Below, piece by piece: positions 52,052 to 61,447 of a DNA stretch of 64,000 bases (position 1 is its first letter; each line of letters opens with the position of its first letter). The position numbers and the translations under genes were made by a program. The notes under the pieces were generated by a model. It searched no databases. It worked only from the letters and a program-made list of their open reading frames with translations, and was not told where the DNA came from. The stretch is from positions 992,001 to 1,056,000 of the forward strand of contig NZ_AP019011.1 of NCBI RefSeq assembly GCF_016110345.1. The letters run 5' to 3'. This DNA is from Fluviibacter phosphoraccumulans (GTDB lineage: Bacteria; Pseudomonadota; Gammaproteobacteria; Burkholderiales; Rhodocyclaceae).

Positions 52052-54316
52052 TCCCTTCGCCGCAGGTTTTGCAGTACGCCTGACTGATGGGGCTCCCGAG
52101 GGAGTCCCTTTTCTTTGGGGGCTGGCCGTAACGCCAGGTGCCAATCGAGCCCCCGGGCGCATCAGACCGGAGCGCGGCGCCGCGCTGGCGGATGAAGACA
52201 ATGAACGGGTGGTTCGCTCCCCTTCCCCTTTGGGTTGCCAGGCAGGAATCAGTTGTTTCTTACCATTGCCAATCAGATCGGCACGCCCCATGGCGTTAAG
52301 TGCTTCACGCAGCATCGGCCAATTAGCCGGGTCGTGGTAGCGCAAAAAGGCCTTGTGCAATCGACGACGACGCCCTTCACGCACCACTTCGACATCCTCA
52401 CCCCCACCCTTTAGACCACGGAGCGGATTCTTTTTAGAGTGATACATCGTGGTGGCGAGGGCCATCGGCGTTGGCAAGAAGGTTTGCACTTGGTCCAGTC
52501 TGAAGTTGTGTCGCTTCAGCCAGAGCGCCAGGTTCAGCATGTCTTCATCACTGGTGCCCGGGTGGGCTGCAATGAAATATGGAATCAGGTACTGCTCTTT
52601 ACCCGCGGCTTTGGAAGCGGCTTCGAACAGCTGTTTAAAGCGATCATAAGCCCCCATGCCTGGCTTCATCATCTTGGAGAGCGGGCCCGTTTCGGTATGC
52701 TCCGGGGCGATCTTGAGATACCCCCCCACGTGATGCGTCACTAACTCTTTAATATATTCCGGTGAGCGAACGGCCAGGTCATAGCGCAAACCCGATCCCA
52801 CCAGAATCTTTTTGATACCCGGCAGCGCACGTGCTTTACGGTAAAGCTGAATCAGCGGGCCATGATCCGTATTGAGGTTGTCGCAGATATCCGGATAAAC
52901 ACAGGACAGCTTCCGACAGGAGGCCTCAATTTTCGGATCTTTGCAGGTCAGCTGATACATATTGGCCGTCGGGCCACCCACATCAGAAATAATGCCTGTA
53001 AACCCCGGTGTCTTGTCGCGGATGGCCTCAATCTCTTTAAGGATTGAGTCTTCCGATCGGCTTTGAATAATGCGACCCTCATGTTCGGTAATCGAACAGA
53101 ACGTGCACCCACCAAAACAGCCGCGCATGATGTTGACCGAGAAACGGATCATCTCCCAAGCAGGGATCTTGGCCGCTCCATACGACGGGTGTGGCGCACG
53201 GGCGTAGGGCAAATCAAACACCCCATCCATCTCAGGGGTGGTGAGTGGTATGGGTGGCGGATTCAGCCAGACATTACGTTCACCATGGGCCTGAATTAGC
53301 GGCCGTGCATTACCGGGGTTCGATTCGAGATGAAACACCCGAGACGCGTGCGCGTAAAGAATCGGGTCTTGGCTGACTTGCTCGTACGAAGGCAGACGAA
53401 TCGCTGTCTGTTGCCGGGTTTTCTTATGCGCCGCAATTTGTGCTGCACGGGGCAGAAAGCGGATCGGCTGTGGCTCATCACTGAGCGGTGCCGTTGGCTT
53501 GGCATCTTTCGGTGTGACCGGACCTGAATCAGCCATCGCATAAGGATCCGTATGCGGTTCAATGCGACCCGGCTTATCAATCTGCGTGGAATCAACGACC
53601 TGCCAATCATCGCCCGGCAGCCAGTTTTTAGGCGTCATGAAGGCCGTGCCACGTACGTCACGAATCTGATTTGCGGGTTCACCCTTGGCAATACGGTGCG
53701 CGACTTCAATCAGTGCACGCTCGGCATTGCCAAAAATTAACAGGTCTGCTTTGCTATCCGGCAGCACGGAACGGCGCACCTTATCCGACCAGTAATCGTA
53801 ATGCGCAATGCGACGCAGACTGGCTTCAATCGATCCAATGATCACCGTTGTGTCGGGATAGGCCTCACGCGCCCGCTGGCTGTACACCACCACCGCACGG
53901 TCCGGACGTTTGTTCGGTTCGGCATTGGGAGTGTAGGCATCATCTGAGCGGATCTTGCGGTCTGCTGTATAGCGATTGACCATGGAATCCATGTTGCCAG
54001 CGGTGATACCGAAGAACAGTTTTGGCTTGCCGAGACGCTGAAAGTCTTCAGCAGAATGCCAATCTGGCTGGCTGATGATCCCGACGCGGAACCCCTGGGC
54101 TTCGAGCAGTCTGCCAACCAGCGCCATACCAAAGCTGGGGTGATCGATGTACGCATCCCCTGTCACCAGAATAATGTCGCATTCGTCCCAGCCGAGCTGA
54201 TCCATTTCAGCGCGGGACATCGGCAAATATGGGGCAGTGCCAAAACGCTGCGCCCAGTACTTGCGATAACTAAAAAGTGGCTTGGGGGGTGCCGCAAAAT
54301 CTATGGTGGTCATCAT
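52037..54316 (-). CDS. YgiQ-family radical SAM protein
   Basis: A protein of 759 residues. The N-terminal PMSRAEMDQLGWDECDIILVTGD and the radical SAM cluster motif CFGGCTFC (Cys-x3-Cys-x2-Cys) are typical for the YgiQ/UPF0313 family, whose reaction is unknown. The last 45 or so residues form a Lys/Pro-rich tail. Its start overlaps the radA stop, so it is co-transcribed with radA and alr. Confidence 0.9.
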   Translation of the reverse strand: MMTTIDFAAPPKPLFSYRKYWAQRFGTAPYLPMSRAEMDQLGWDECDIILVTGDAYIDHPSFGMALVGRLLEAQGFRVGIISQPDWHSAEDFQRLGKPKLFFGITAGNMDSMVNRYTADRKIRSDDAYTPNAEPNKRPDRAVVVYSQRAREAYPDTTVIIGSIEASLRRIAHYDYWSDKVRRSVLPDSKADLLIFGNAERALIEVAHRIAKGEPANQIRDVRGTAFMTPKNWLPGDDWQVVDSTQIDKPGRIEPHTDPYAMADSGPVTPKDAKPTAPLSDEPQPIRFLPRAAQIAAHKKTRQQTAIRLPSYEQVSQDPILYAHASRVFHLESNPGNARPLIQAHGERNVWLNPPPIPLTTPEMDGVFDLPYARAPHPSYGAAKIPAWEMIRFSVNIMRGCFGGCTFCSITEHEGRIIQSRSEDSILKEIEAIRDKTPGFTGIISDVGGPTANMYQLTCKDPKIEASCRKLSCVYPDICDNLNTDHGPLIQLYRKARALPGIKKILVGSGLRYDLAVRSPEYIKELVTHHVGGYLKIAPEHTETGPLSKMMKPGMGAYDRFKQLFEAASKAAGKEQYLIPYFIAAHPGTSDEDMLNLALWLKRHNFRLDQVQTFLPTPMALATTMYHSKKNPLRGLKGGGEDVEVVREGRRRRLHKAFLRYHDPANWPMLREALNAMGRADLIGNGKKQLIPAWQPKGEGERTTRSLSSSASAAPRSGLMRPGARLAPGVTASPQRKGTPSGAPSVRRTAKPAAKGSAKR

Positions 54317-55680
54317 TAAAGTCCGAAAGCCTTGCTGACGGCTTCATCAAGGCGCCGGACGGCAATCACTTCCAGCCCGGGTATTGCTGTTTTGGGGGCG
54401 TTCGCCGCAGGAACAAGTGCCTGCGTAAAACCGAGCTTGGCAGCTTCTTTCAGCCGCTCCTGACCACGGGGGCAAGGGCGTAATTCACCGGTCAAGCCCA
54501 CTTCACCAAACACGCAGAGCTTGTCGTTCAGGGGTTTGTTTTTGAACGAGGACAAAATCGAGAGGATAACCGCCAGATCAGCTGCCGGCTCATTAATACG
54601 CACCCCGCCCACCGCGTTAACGTAGACGTCTTGATCGCTGACCATGATCCCTACATGGCGATGCAGCACAGCGAGCAGCATCGACAGGCGCTGAGACTCC
54701 AGACCCACGGTTAAACGTTTCGGGTGTCCGGCGTTAGCCTGGTCAACCAGCGCTTGCACTTCAACCAGTAACGGGCGGGTGCCTTCCTGTGTGACCACAA
54801 TCGAAGCGCCGGGTACCGGCTCAGGATGCCGTGACAAAAATAATGCGGACGGATTGGTTACGGCGCGTAATCCGCGATCCGTCATGGCAAATACACCCAG
54901 CTCATTCACCGATCCAAAGCGGTTTTTAACAGCCCGCACCAGCCGGAAGCTTGAATGCGAATCCCCTTCGAAATAGAGCACGGTATCCACAATGTGTTCC
55001 AGGACGCGCGGCCCGGCCAACGTGCCATCTTTGGTCACATGGCCTACAAAGAGCAAGGTAATGCCACTCTGTTTGGCAAAACGCGTGAGCTGCGCGGCAC
55101 ACTCCCTGACCTGTGCCACCGAACCCGGCGCCGAGGTGAGCGCATCAGACCATAAGGTTTGAATCGAATCGATTACTGCAACTCGAGGCTGGCGGGCCTC
55201 AAGCGTTTTGAGGATCTTTTCCAGATTGATTTCGGCATAGAGGGGTAAATCAGGCGCAGAAACATCCAGACGTTGCGCACGTAAGGCGATTTGTTCGGCG
55301 GACTCTTCCCCACTGACATAGAGCACGGGCGTCTTGGCAGAAAGGGCCGCCAGGCACTGCAACAACAGGGTGCTTTTGCCAATGCCGGGGTCACCACCAA
55401 TCAAAACCACCCCGCCGGAGACGAGGCCACCCCCCAGAACGCGATCGAATTCATCAATACCCGAGGTCAACCGTGGCGCTTCACGTGCTTCTACTTTGCC
55501 TAATGGTTGCACGCCCGTGGTTGGCGCTAAACTGGCAAAGCGGTGCGCGCTGGCCGTTGCTTTTTCGGCAACAGTTTCCACCAGCGTATTCCAGGCATTG
55601 CAGTCAGGACACTGACCCTGCCATTTAGGCTGAGTAGAACCACATTCAGTACAGATGTAGAGGGCTTTGGCTTTAGCCAT
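54316..55680 (-). CDS. radA: DNA repair protein RadA
   Basis: A protein of 454 residues from the ATG at 55680, where the zinc finger begins (CTECGSTQPKWQGQCPDC). The RecA-like core has Walker A GGDPGIGKST, the RadA-specific KNRFGSVNELG motif follows, and a Lon-protease-like domain ends the protein. RadA promotes branch migration in recombination. It starts two bases after the alr stop region, in an alr-radA-ygiQ-type operon. Confidence 0.95.
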   Translation of the reverse strand: MAKAKALYICTECGSTQPKWQGQCPDCNAWNTLVETVAEKATASAHRFASLAPTTGVQPLGKVEAREAPRLTSGIDEFDRVLGGGLVSGGVVLIGGDPGIGKSTLLLQCLAALSAKTPVLYVSGEESAEQIALRAQRLDVSAPDLPLYAEINLEKILKTLEARQPRVAVIDSIQTLWSDALTSAPGSVAQVRECAAQLTRFAKQSGITLLFVGHVTKDGTLAGPRVLEHIVDTVLYFEGDSHSSFRLVRAVKNRFGSVNELGVFAMTDRGLRAVTNPSALFLSRHPEPVPGASIVVTQEGTRPLLVEVQALVDQANAGHPKRLTVGLESQRLSMLLAVLHRHVGIMVSDQDVYVNAVGGVRINEPAADLAVILSILSSFKNKPLNDKLCVFGEVGLTGELRPCPRGQERLKEAAKLGFTQALVPAANAPKTAIPGLEVIAVRRLDEAVSKAFGL

Positions 55681-55682
55681 GA

Positions 55683-56798
55683 TCAATCGATCCAGACACG
55701 GGGCACGCGAGCAGTCAGCGCACAAAACAGTTCATAGGCAATGGTGCCCGCCGCCTCGGCGACCTCATCCGCAGGCAACCCTCTGCCCCAGAGCGTCACG
55801 GGTGTACCAATAGAGGCTTCCGGTATTGCGCTGAGGTCGCAGCAGAGCATATCCATTGAGACACGGCCAATCACCTGGGTTCGAATGCCGTTGACTAGAA
55901 TGGGCGCCTGATTACCGGCATGGCGTGGATAACCATCCGCATAACCACAGGCTACAACACCAACCGTCATCGGGCGCTCTGCCACAAAAGAGCCGCCGTA
56001 ACCAACACGTTCACCGGCTGCTAGCTGCTGCACACCAATGATTTGGCTTTTGAGGGTCATCACCGGCTGCAGATCAAGAGCGCCAGCGGTTTTTGCAGAA
56101 TCGCCTGCCCCCCAGGGGGAAGCGCCATAAAGCATGATCCCGGGGCGCGTAATGTCGCCCAATAGCTCGCGCTTGGCCGGGCCTGACAATAACGCGGCTG
56201 AATTGGCAAAGGACAGACGTTGCGTCGCAATGGCTGGCCACGCATCATCTAGGCGTTTCAACTGCCAAGCGGTACCGCGTGCATTATCGGCATCGGCAAA
56301 GTGCGTCATCACCGTGACACTGCGTACTTGCGGGAGCGCACGCAGACGCTCAAAAGCACTGATTGCCTTGCTCAACGGGAACCCCAGTCGATTCATGCCC
56401 GTGTTCAGCTTAAGAAATACGTCTAATGGCTGATCAAGTGACGCCTGGGCAAGTGCATCGATCTGGTCGTCACGATGAATCACCGTGCTTAATCCCAATT
56501 GGCTCAATGCCGGCAGTTCGGACGGATCAAAAAAACCTTCCAGCATCAGGATGGGTTGCTTGAAGCCCTGCTCCCGCAGGCGCCTGGCGGCTGCCAGCTC
56601 GAGAATGGCAAAGCCGTGAACATGGGTAGCCAGGCACTGTGCAACCTCGATCAACCCGTGACCGTAGGCATCTGCTTTAATCACCGCAAGCATCTGCCCA
56701 CCCAGTGGGAGCTGCGCCATTGCGCGTTGCGCATTATGACGCAGAGCCCTACCGGAAAACTCGGCAATAATCGGGCGCGGATTTAAGCAGTGATTCAT
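55683..56798 (-). CDS. alr: Alanine racemase
   Basis: A protein of 371 residues with the PLP-binding lysine Lys41 in AVIKADAYGHG and the C-terminal YGGSFVAERP region holding the catalytic Tyr. It makes D-alanine for peptidoglycan. It heads the leftward alr-radA-radical SAM operon and is divergent from lplT. Confidence 0.94.
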   Translation of the reverse strand: MNHCLNPRPIIAEFSGRALRHNAQRAMAQLPLGGQMLAVIKADAYGHGLIEVAQCLATHVHGFAILELAAARRLREQGFKQPILMLEGFFDPSELPALSQLGLSTVIHRDDQIDALAQASLDQPLDVFLKLNTGMNRLGFPLSKAISAFERLRALPQVRSVTVMTHFADADNARGTAWQLKRLDDAWPAIATQRLSFANSAALLSGPAKRELLGDITRPGIMLYGASPWGAGDSAKTAGALDLQPVMTLKSQIIGVQQLAAGERVGYGGSFVAERPMTVGVVACGYADGYPRHAGNQAPILVNGIRTQVIGRVSMDMLCCDLSAIPEASIGTPVTLWGRGLPADEVAEAAGTIAYELFCALTARVPRVWID

Positions 56799-56910
56799 GA
56801 ACCCGGATTCTACCTGCTATCGCAAGCACTGGCGCTGCTTCGTTGCGATGCACAATCAGATGTCATGTGTTTCATGCTATAAAGCGGTCTGATTTTTAGC
56901 AGGGTGTCGC

Positions 56911-58176
56911 ATGTCCGCTGGTTTTTATATCATCATGGCCGCGCAGTTTTTTTCCGCACTGGCCGACAATGCACTGTTAATAGCGGCTATTTACGCCCTA
57001 CACCAGATGGCGTCACCTCTCTGGTTTGACCCGCTGCTCAAGTTGCTGTTCACCCTTTCCTACGTGCTGCTGGCTGCCTTTGTGGGCCCCTTCGCAGATT
57101 CCATGGCGAAGGGCAAGGTGATGCTGATCTCCAACACCATCAAGATCGGTGGCTGTTTAATCATCTTCGCCGGCGTGCATCCGCTAATTGGCTACGCCAT
57201 CGTTGGATTAGGTGCCGCCACCTACTCGCCAGCCAAATACGGCATTCTGACGGAGCTCTTACCGCACCGCCTTCTGGTCATGGCAAATGGCTGGGTCGAG
57301 GGGCTCACAGTCCTCGCCATCATTCTCGGCACCGTAGTCGGTGGTGCACTGATTAATGAAAACATTGCCTACAGCCTGCTCAGTTTTGACTTTCCGGTAT
57401 TCGAAACGCCCGTGGATAGTGTGATTACGATGGCACTAAGCATCATCACCGGGATATACCTGCTGGCGGCGCTGTTCAATCTGTACATTCCGGAAACCAA
57501 GGTTGACCACGTCCCCCTCTCGCTGCGCCCGATTTATCTATTCCGCGAATTTAATCACTGCCTGAATCTGCTGTGGCGCGACAAGCTGGGTCAAATTTCG
57601 CTGGCCACCACCACCTTATTTTGGGGTGCGGGTGCCACATTACAGTTCATTGTCATTCGCTGGGCGGCGGATGCGCTAGGTTACGATCTCGCACAGGCAT
57701 CCATGCTACAGGGCGTTACCGCGATTGGTGTCGCTGCCGGCGCTGCCATGGCGGCACGCATGATTACCTTACGTAAATCGGTTCGCGTGATCCCCATGGG
57801 CATTGCCATGGGCATCATTGTGATTGTCATGAACTTCGTGACGTCGTTCTGGGTTGCAGTGCCCTTGCTGATTACGATTGGCGCGCTATCCGGTTTCTTT
57901 GTCGTCCCCATGAACGCCCTACTCCAGCACCGTGGTCATATCTTAATGGGTGCTGGTCACTCGATTGCGGTACAAAACTTTAACGAGAACCTGGCGATTT
58001 TGGTGATGACGGGTCTTTATGCCCTGCTCATCTGGCTGAATTTCAGCATCTATACCGTCATTGCCTCATTTGGGCTGTTTGTGGCCGGCACGATGTACTT
58101 GGTCAAGCGTCGATTTGACGCCAACCAACGCATTCATGATGATGCCAGCCACCTGGACGATTGCGCCACGCACTAG
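56911..58176 (+). CDS. lplT: Lysophospholipid transporter LplT
   Basis: A major-facilitator protein of 421 residues with about 12 helices. The start MSAGFYIIMAAQFFSALADNALLIAAI is characteristic of LplT, which flips lysophospholipids to the inner leaflet. No fused acyltransferase (Aas) is present, as is common in betaproteobacteria. It is monocistronic between divergent alr and the convergent uracil-DNA glycosylase gene. Confidence 0.92.
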   Translation: MSAGFYIIMAAQFFSALADNALLIAAIYALHQMASPLWFDPLLKLLFTLSYVLLAAFVGPFADSMAKGKVMLISNTIKIGGCLIIFAGVHPLIGYAIVGLGAATYSPAKYGILTELLPHRLLVMANGWVEGLTVLAIILGTVVGGALINENIAYSLLSFDFPVFETPVDSVITMALSIITGIYLLAALFNLYIPETKVDHVPLSLRPIYLFREFNHCLNLLWRDKLGQISLATTTLFWGAGATLQFIVIRWAADALGYDLAQASMLQGVTAIGVAAGAAMAARMITLRKSVRVIPMGIAMGIIVIVMNFVTSFWVAVPLLITIGALSGFFVVPMNALLQHRGHILMGAGHSIAVQNFNENLAILVMTGLYALLIWLNFSIYTVIASFGLFVAGTMYLVKRRFDANQRIHDDASHLDDCATH

Positions 58177-58210
58177 GCCTAAGCAAAAGCGCGTATCAAG
58201 GCGCGCTGTT

Positions 58211-58906
58211 TTACGTGCTGTCGGCCATCAGTAAATCCTGCCAGACCTTCCACTTTTCGGCCGGTTGCCTCAGTAGATAGGCAGGGTGATAGGTCACGAC
58301 AACGGGGATTTTTTGATCGCCTTGCTGACGATAATGCACACGACCGCGCAAGGTCTGAATCGATGCTTCTTGGCCGAGCACGGCATAGGCCGCTGAGCGG
58401 CCTAGCGCCAGAATCACTTTGGGTTGAATCCACCCGATTTGCTGATCCAGAAATGCGTTGCAGGCATCGATCTCTCGCGAGTCGGGTGTCCGGTTTTCCG
58501 GCGGACGGCACTTAACCGCGTTAGCCAGATAAACCCGCTGATCCCGCTTCAAGTCGAGCGCTGCCATCATGGCATCCAGCAGTTTGCCGGCCTGACCAAC
58601 AAACGGTTGCCCGGACATATCCTCCTCGGCCCCGGGCGCTTCACCGACCAGCAGCCAGTCAGCATGCCGATCACCACTACCAGGCACCGCCTGTTTGCGC
58701 CCCTGGCAAAGATCACAGCGCTTGCAGGATCGAATCTGGCCTTCTAAGGCATCCCAATCAGACGCTGATTCGACTTGAGCTTGAGGTGCTTCAGCGGTTG
58801 ACGGCGCGGTCGATGCCGGTGGTTGATCTTCAACGATCCAGAACGGATCGACGCCCATGGCGTTGAGCCACTGCGTTTGTGTTAATTCACGGCGAATCGG
58901 GTTCAT
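58211..58906 (-). CDS. Uracil-DNA glycosylase, family 4 type
   Basis: A protein of 231 residues from the ATG at 58906, which overlaps the rimI stop (TGATG). It has the family motifs GEAPGAEEDMSGQPFVGQAG and HPAYLLR, and Fe-S cysteines in SCKRCDLCQ and in KCRPPENR...IDAC. The enzyme removes uracil from DNA. The first 70 residues are a poorly conserved, Ala/Pro-rich extension. Confidence 0.9.
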   Translation of the reverse strand: MNPIRRELTQTQWLNAMGVDPFWIVEDQPPASTAPSTAEAPQAQVESASDWDALEGQIRSCKRCDLCQGRKQAVPGSGDRHADWLLVGEAPGAEEDMSGQPFVGQAGKLLDAMMAALDLKRDQRVYLANAVKCRPPENRTPDSREIDACNAFLDQQIGWIQPKVILALGRSAAYAVLGQEASIQTLRGRVHYRQQGDQKIPVVVTYHPAYLLRQPAEKWKVWQDLLMADST

Positions 58907-59388
58907 CAAAGATGCTCCGCCAGCGCACGGCACATAACCAGGGCATTTTCACGGCCAGCCAGTGACTTTAAGACGGGGTTTGCCGGGACCGGATAATAGT
59001 TCTTACGCATGCCGGTCATTTTAAAACCCATTTGCTCGTAGAGGTGAATCGCAATCTGGTTGCTCTCACGGACTTCAAGAAACAGATTGCTCGCGCCGCG
59101 CTGCCGAGCTTGGTGCAGCAGTTCCTGCATCAGTTGTTTACCCAAACCTTGCCCGGTGGAATCTGGCCTGACGGTCAGCGTTAATAATTCTTCATCATCA
59201 CCGGCGGTCATGCTGATGCAGTAGCCCAACACCTGATCACACGTGTCTTTAAGAACGCGGCAATGCCAACCCTGATTGAGCGCATCAGCAAAACTCGTCG
59301 CCGACCAGGGCACGCTGTGCTGTTGTGCTTCAATGGCTGCAACCTGCACAATATCCGCGTCAATCATGGCGTGGATGGTCAGCAACAT
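58906..59388 (-). CDS. rimI: Ribosomal protein S18-alanine N-acetyltransferase
   Basis: A GNAT protein of 160 residues from the ATG at 59388, four bases after the tsaB stop. LTVRPDSTGQGLGKQLMQELL is the acetyl-CoA-binding motif and NLFLEVRESNQIAIHLYEQMGF the RimI-specific end. It acetylates S18. Coupling with tsaB is common in proteobacteria. Confidence 0.92.
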   Translation of the reverse strand: MLLTIHAMIDADIVQVAAIEAQQHSVPWSATSFADALNQGWHCRVLKDTCDQVLGYCISMTAGDDEELLTLTVRPDSTGQGLGKQLMQELLHQARQRGASNLFLEVRESNQIAIHLYEQMGFKMTGMRKNYYPVPANPVLKSLAGRENALVMCRALAEHL

Positions 59389-59392
59389 GGCA

Positions 59393-60127
59393 TTAAAGGA
59401 TTTCACCGGCGGCACGTTCTGCGGTCGTTAAGGCGACCCGATCACGAACGTATACGGGGATCGCCTCTGCCGGATCAGTGAACACCCCTGCTTGAAAGCG
59501 AACGGCGCCGAGGCGCGCCAATGCATCTGCACTCGGATAACGAACGGCACTATCGACGATGCCCTGTTGCGCCAGCCAATCTGCGGCTGCAGGATATTCC
59601 TTGATACCAGTACCAGCGGCTGCCAACGGCTTTGACATCGCGGGTAAGTAATCCAGATTATCCGGGCCTACCAGGCAGGGCTCAAAGGCAGCCTGCCAAT
59701 CGAGCCCCTCTTTTGTCCACCCGGCGGCATAAATCTGGTTCATACGGGCATCCAACAAACTCAATACAGTCGTTGCACCCATCGCTTGGTGCGCGGCTTC
59801 AGCAAGGACTTCCAGTGAACACACGGGAATCACCGGTTTGTTGAGCGCAATCGCTAATCCCTGGGCCAATGCTGCAGAAACCCGCAAGCCGGTGAACATG
59901 CCGGGACCTGCATCAAACACAATCGCGTCAATAGACGCTAACGACCAGTCCAGTTCATTGAGGGCGATACGTAACGCGGGTAACAGCGTTTCTGCATGCG
60001 GTTGCCCGGCTGGGCAGCAGAATTGTTTAAAGCTTTGCACCCGAATTTCGGCTGCAGTAACTTCACCCGACCAGAGGGCAAAAGCACCCTGATCCGTGGC
60101 TGTTTCCAGACTGAGCAGTCTTAACAT
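59393..60127 (-). CDS. tsaB: tRNA threonylcarbamoyladenosine modification protein TsaB
   Basis: A protein of 244 residues, ASKHA fold: LLSLETATDQGAFAL at the start, then FDAGPGMFTGLRVSAALAQGLA, the TsaB signature. It partners TsaD and TsaE in making t6A37 of tRNA. First gene of the tsaB-rimI-UDG group; ispF lies ten bases upstream. Confidence 0.94.
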   Translation of the reverse strand: MLRLLSLETATDQGAFALWSGEVTAAEIRVQSFKQFCCPAGQPHAETLLPALRIALNELDWSLASIDAIVFDAGPGMFTGLRVSAALAQGLAIALNKPVIPVCSLEVLAEAAHQAMGATTVLSLLDARMNQIYAAGWTKEGLDWQAAFEPCLVGPDNLDYLPAMSKPLAAAGTGIKEYPAAADWLAQQGIVDSAVRYPSADALARLGAVRFQAGVFTDPAEAIPVYVRDRVALTTAERAAGEIL

Positions 60128-60136
60128 AGGGTTTGA

Positions 60137-60649
60137 TCAGTGATCGTGGTCGTGATCATGATCTTCTTCGTCAGCCAGTTCGCCCATCAGCACCACGGCC
60201 TGAGCAATAATGGCTTCTTTACGCCCTACGGCATCCAGATGCTCATTGGTTTTGGCTTTCACGTTAATGTCTTTTTCAGGCAAGCCCAGATCCGCCGCAA
60301 TGTTGGCAATCATGGCAGGTACGTGGGGCGATAATTTGGGGCTTTGCGCAATGACCGTCGTATCAATATTCAGTACACCGTAGCCAGCAGCTTCGACGCG
60401 TTTCATGGTTTCACGCAACAAGGCGCGCGAGTCGGCACCGGCAAATGTCGGGTCGGTATCTGGGAAGTGATAGCCAATGTCCCGTAAAGCGGCACCGCCC
60501 AATAAGGCATCAATGATGGCATGGAGCAGCACGTCGGCATCAGAATGGCCATCCAGGCCGTGGCTGTGGGGAATTTCTACACCGCCGATGATCAATTTCC
60601 GGTCAGGGACCAGCGCGTGAATATCATAGCCTTGGCCAATTCGAATCAT
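60137..60649 (-). CDS. ispF: 2-C-methyl-D-erythritol 2,4-cyclodiphosphate synthase
   Basis: A protein of 170 residues of the MEP isoprenoid pathway. GQGYDIHAL with the zinc-binding Asp and His, and GHSDADVLLHAIIDALLG, are intact. The C-terminus adds an acidic His-rich tail (about five His alternating with Asp) not part of the fold. ispD precedes it by 16 bases. Confidence 0.95.
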   Translation of the reverse strand: MIRIGQGYDIHALVPDRKLIIGGVEIPHSHGLDGHSDADVLLHAIIDALLGGAALRDIGYHFPDTDPTFAGADSRALLRETMKRVEAAGYGVLNIDTTVIAQSPKLSPHVPAMIANIAADLGLPEKDINVKAKTNEHLDAVGRKEAIIAQAVVLMGELADEEDHDHDHDH

Positions 60650-60665
60650 AAGCTTACTCGTCAGT

Positions 60666-61379
60666 TCAAACAGTTGGGTTGTTGCTGTTAATAATGGCCG
60701 CAGCCAGAGGCAGATCGGCGGGATAAGTCACTTTCAGGTTAGAGAGGCTACCGGGCACCAGCTTAGGCGCATGGCCCAGGGCTTCGATCGCTGCGGATTC
60801 GTCGGTAGCTGCCGCTAAATCAACGACACTCAATGCGTGTTGCAGCAAGCCCAGCCGAAACATCTGCGGGGTTTGCGCCTGCCAGAGCTGGCGGCGATCC
60901 ACCGTTGCCGCTACACGATCGTCGTTATCACTCCGTTTGACGGTATCTGCCACGGGAATGGCCAGCAAACCACCCACGGGCTCTTCAGCCAATACATTGA
61001 TTAAAGACTCCAGTTGCAGGGCAGAAAGACATGGACGAGCCGCATCATGAACCAGCACCCAGTCATCAGAACTTACATTAGCTTGATCTGACAACCATTT
61101 GATTCCATTAAGAACGCTTTCGGCTCGGGTGTCGCCGCCTACGCGCACAACAACAATACGATCAGCGCCAGTTGATGGCAGGCATGCTTCATTCCAACCC
61201 TGATCCTCGGGCGATAACACCACCACTACCTGTGCGATGCGCGCATCCGCCAGCAACGCCTGCAGCGTGTGTCGAATCAACGGCACACCATTCAGTTGCA
61301 AATATTGCTTGGGCAGCGGTGCACCAAAACGGCTCCCGGAACCAGCGGCAGGAATCACGGCGAAGTATTGAGAAGACAT
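60666..61379 (-). CDS. ispD: 2-C-methyl-D-erythritol 4-phosphate cytidylyltransferase
   Basis: A protein of 237 residues with the nucleotide-binding start VIPAAGSGSRFGAPLPKQYL and VLVHDAARPCLS. It makes CDP-methylerythritol, two steps before IspF. It is divergent from mfd with 68 bases between them. Confidence 0.95.
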   Translation of the reverse strand: MSSQYFAVIPAAGSGSRFGAPLPKQYLQLNGVPLIRHTLQALLADARIAQVVVVLSPEDQGWNEACLPSTGADRIVVVRVGGDTRAESVLNGIKWLSDQANVSSDDWVLVHDAARPCLSALQLESLINVLAEEPVGGLLAIPVADTVKRSDNDDRVAATVDRRQLWQAQTPQMFRLGLLQHALSVVDLAAATDESAAIEALGHAPKLVPGSLSNLKVTYPADLPLAAAIINSNNPTV

Positions 61380-61400
61380 CCTCGAATTCTACCAGTCGCC

Positions 61401-61406
61401 TATAAT
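61401..61406 (+). promoter_or_regulatory. Possible -10 box of mfd
   Basis: TATAAT lies 42 bases before the mfd ATG. No good -35 box is seen at 17 bases upstream, so the call rests on the -10 alone. Confidence 0.4.
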
Positions 61407-61447
61407 CTCGGCCTTCTGCTTTGTTTGCATTTCGCCCATTAGGTCCT

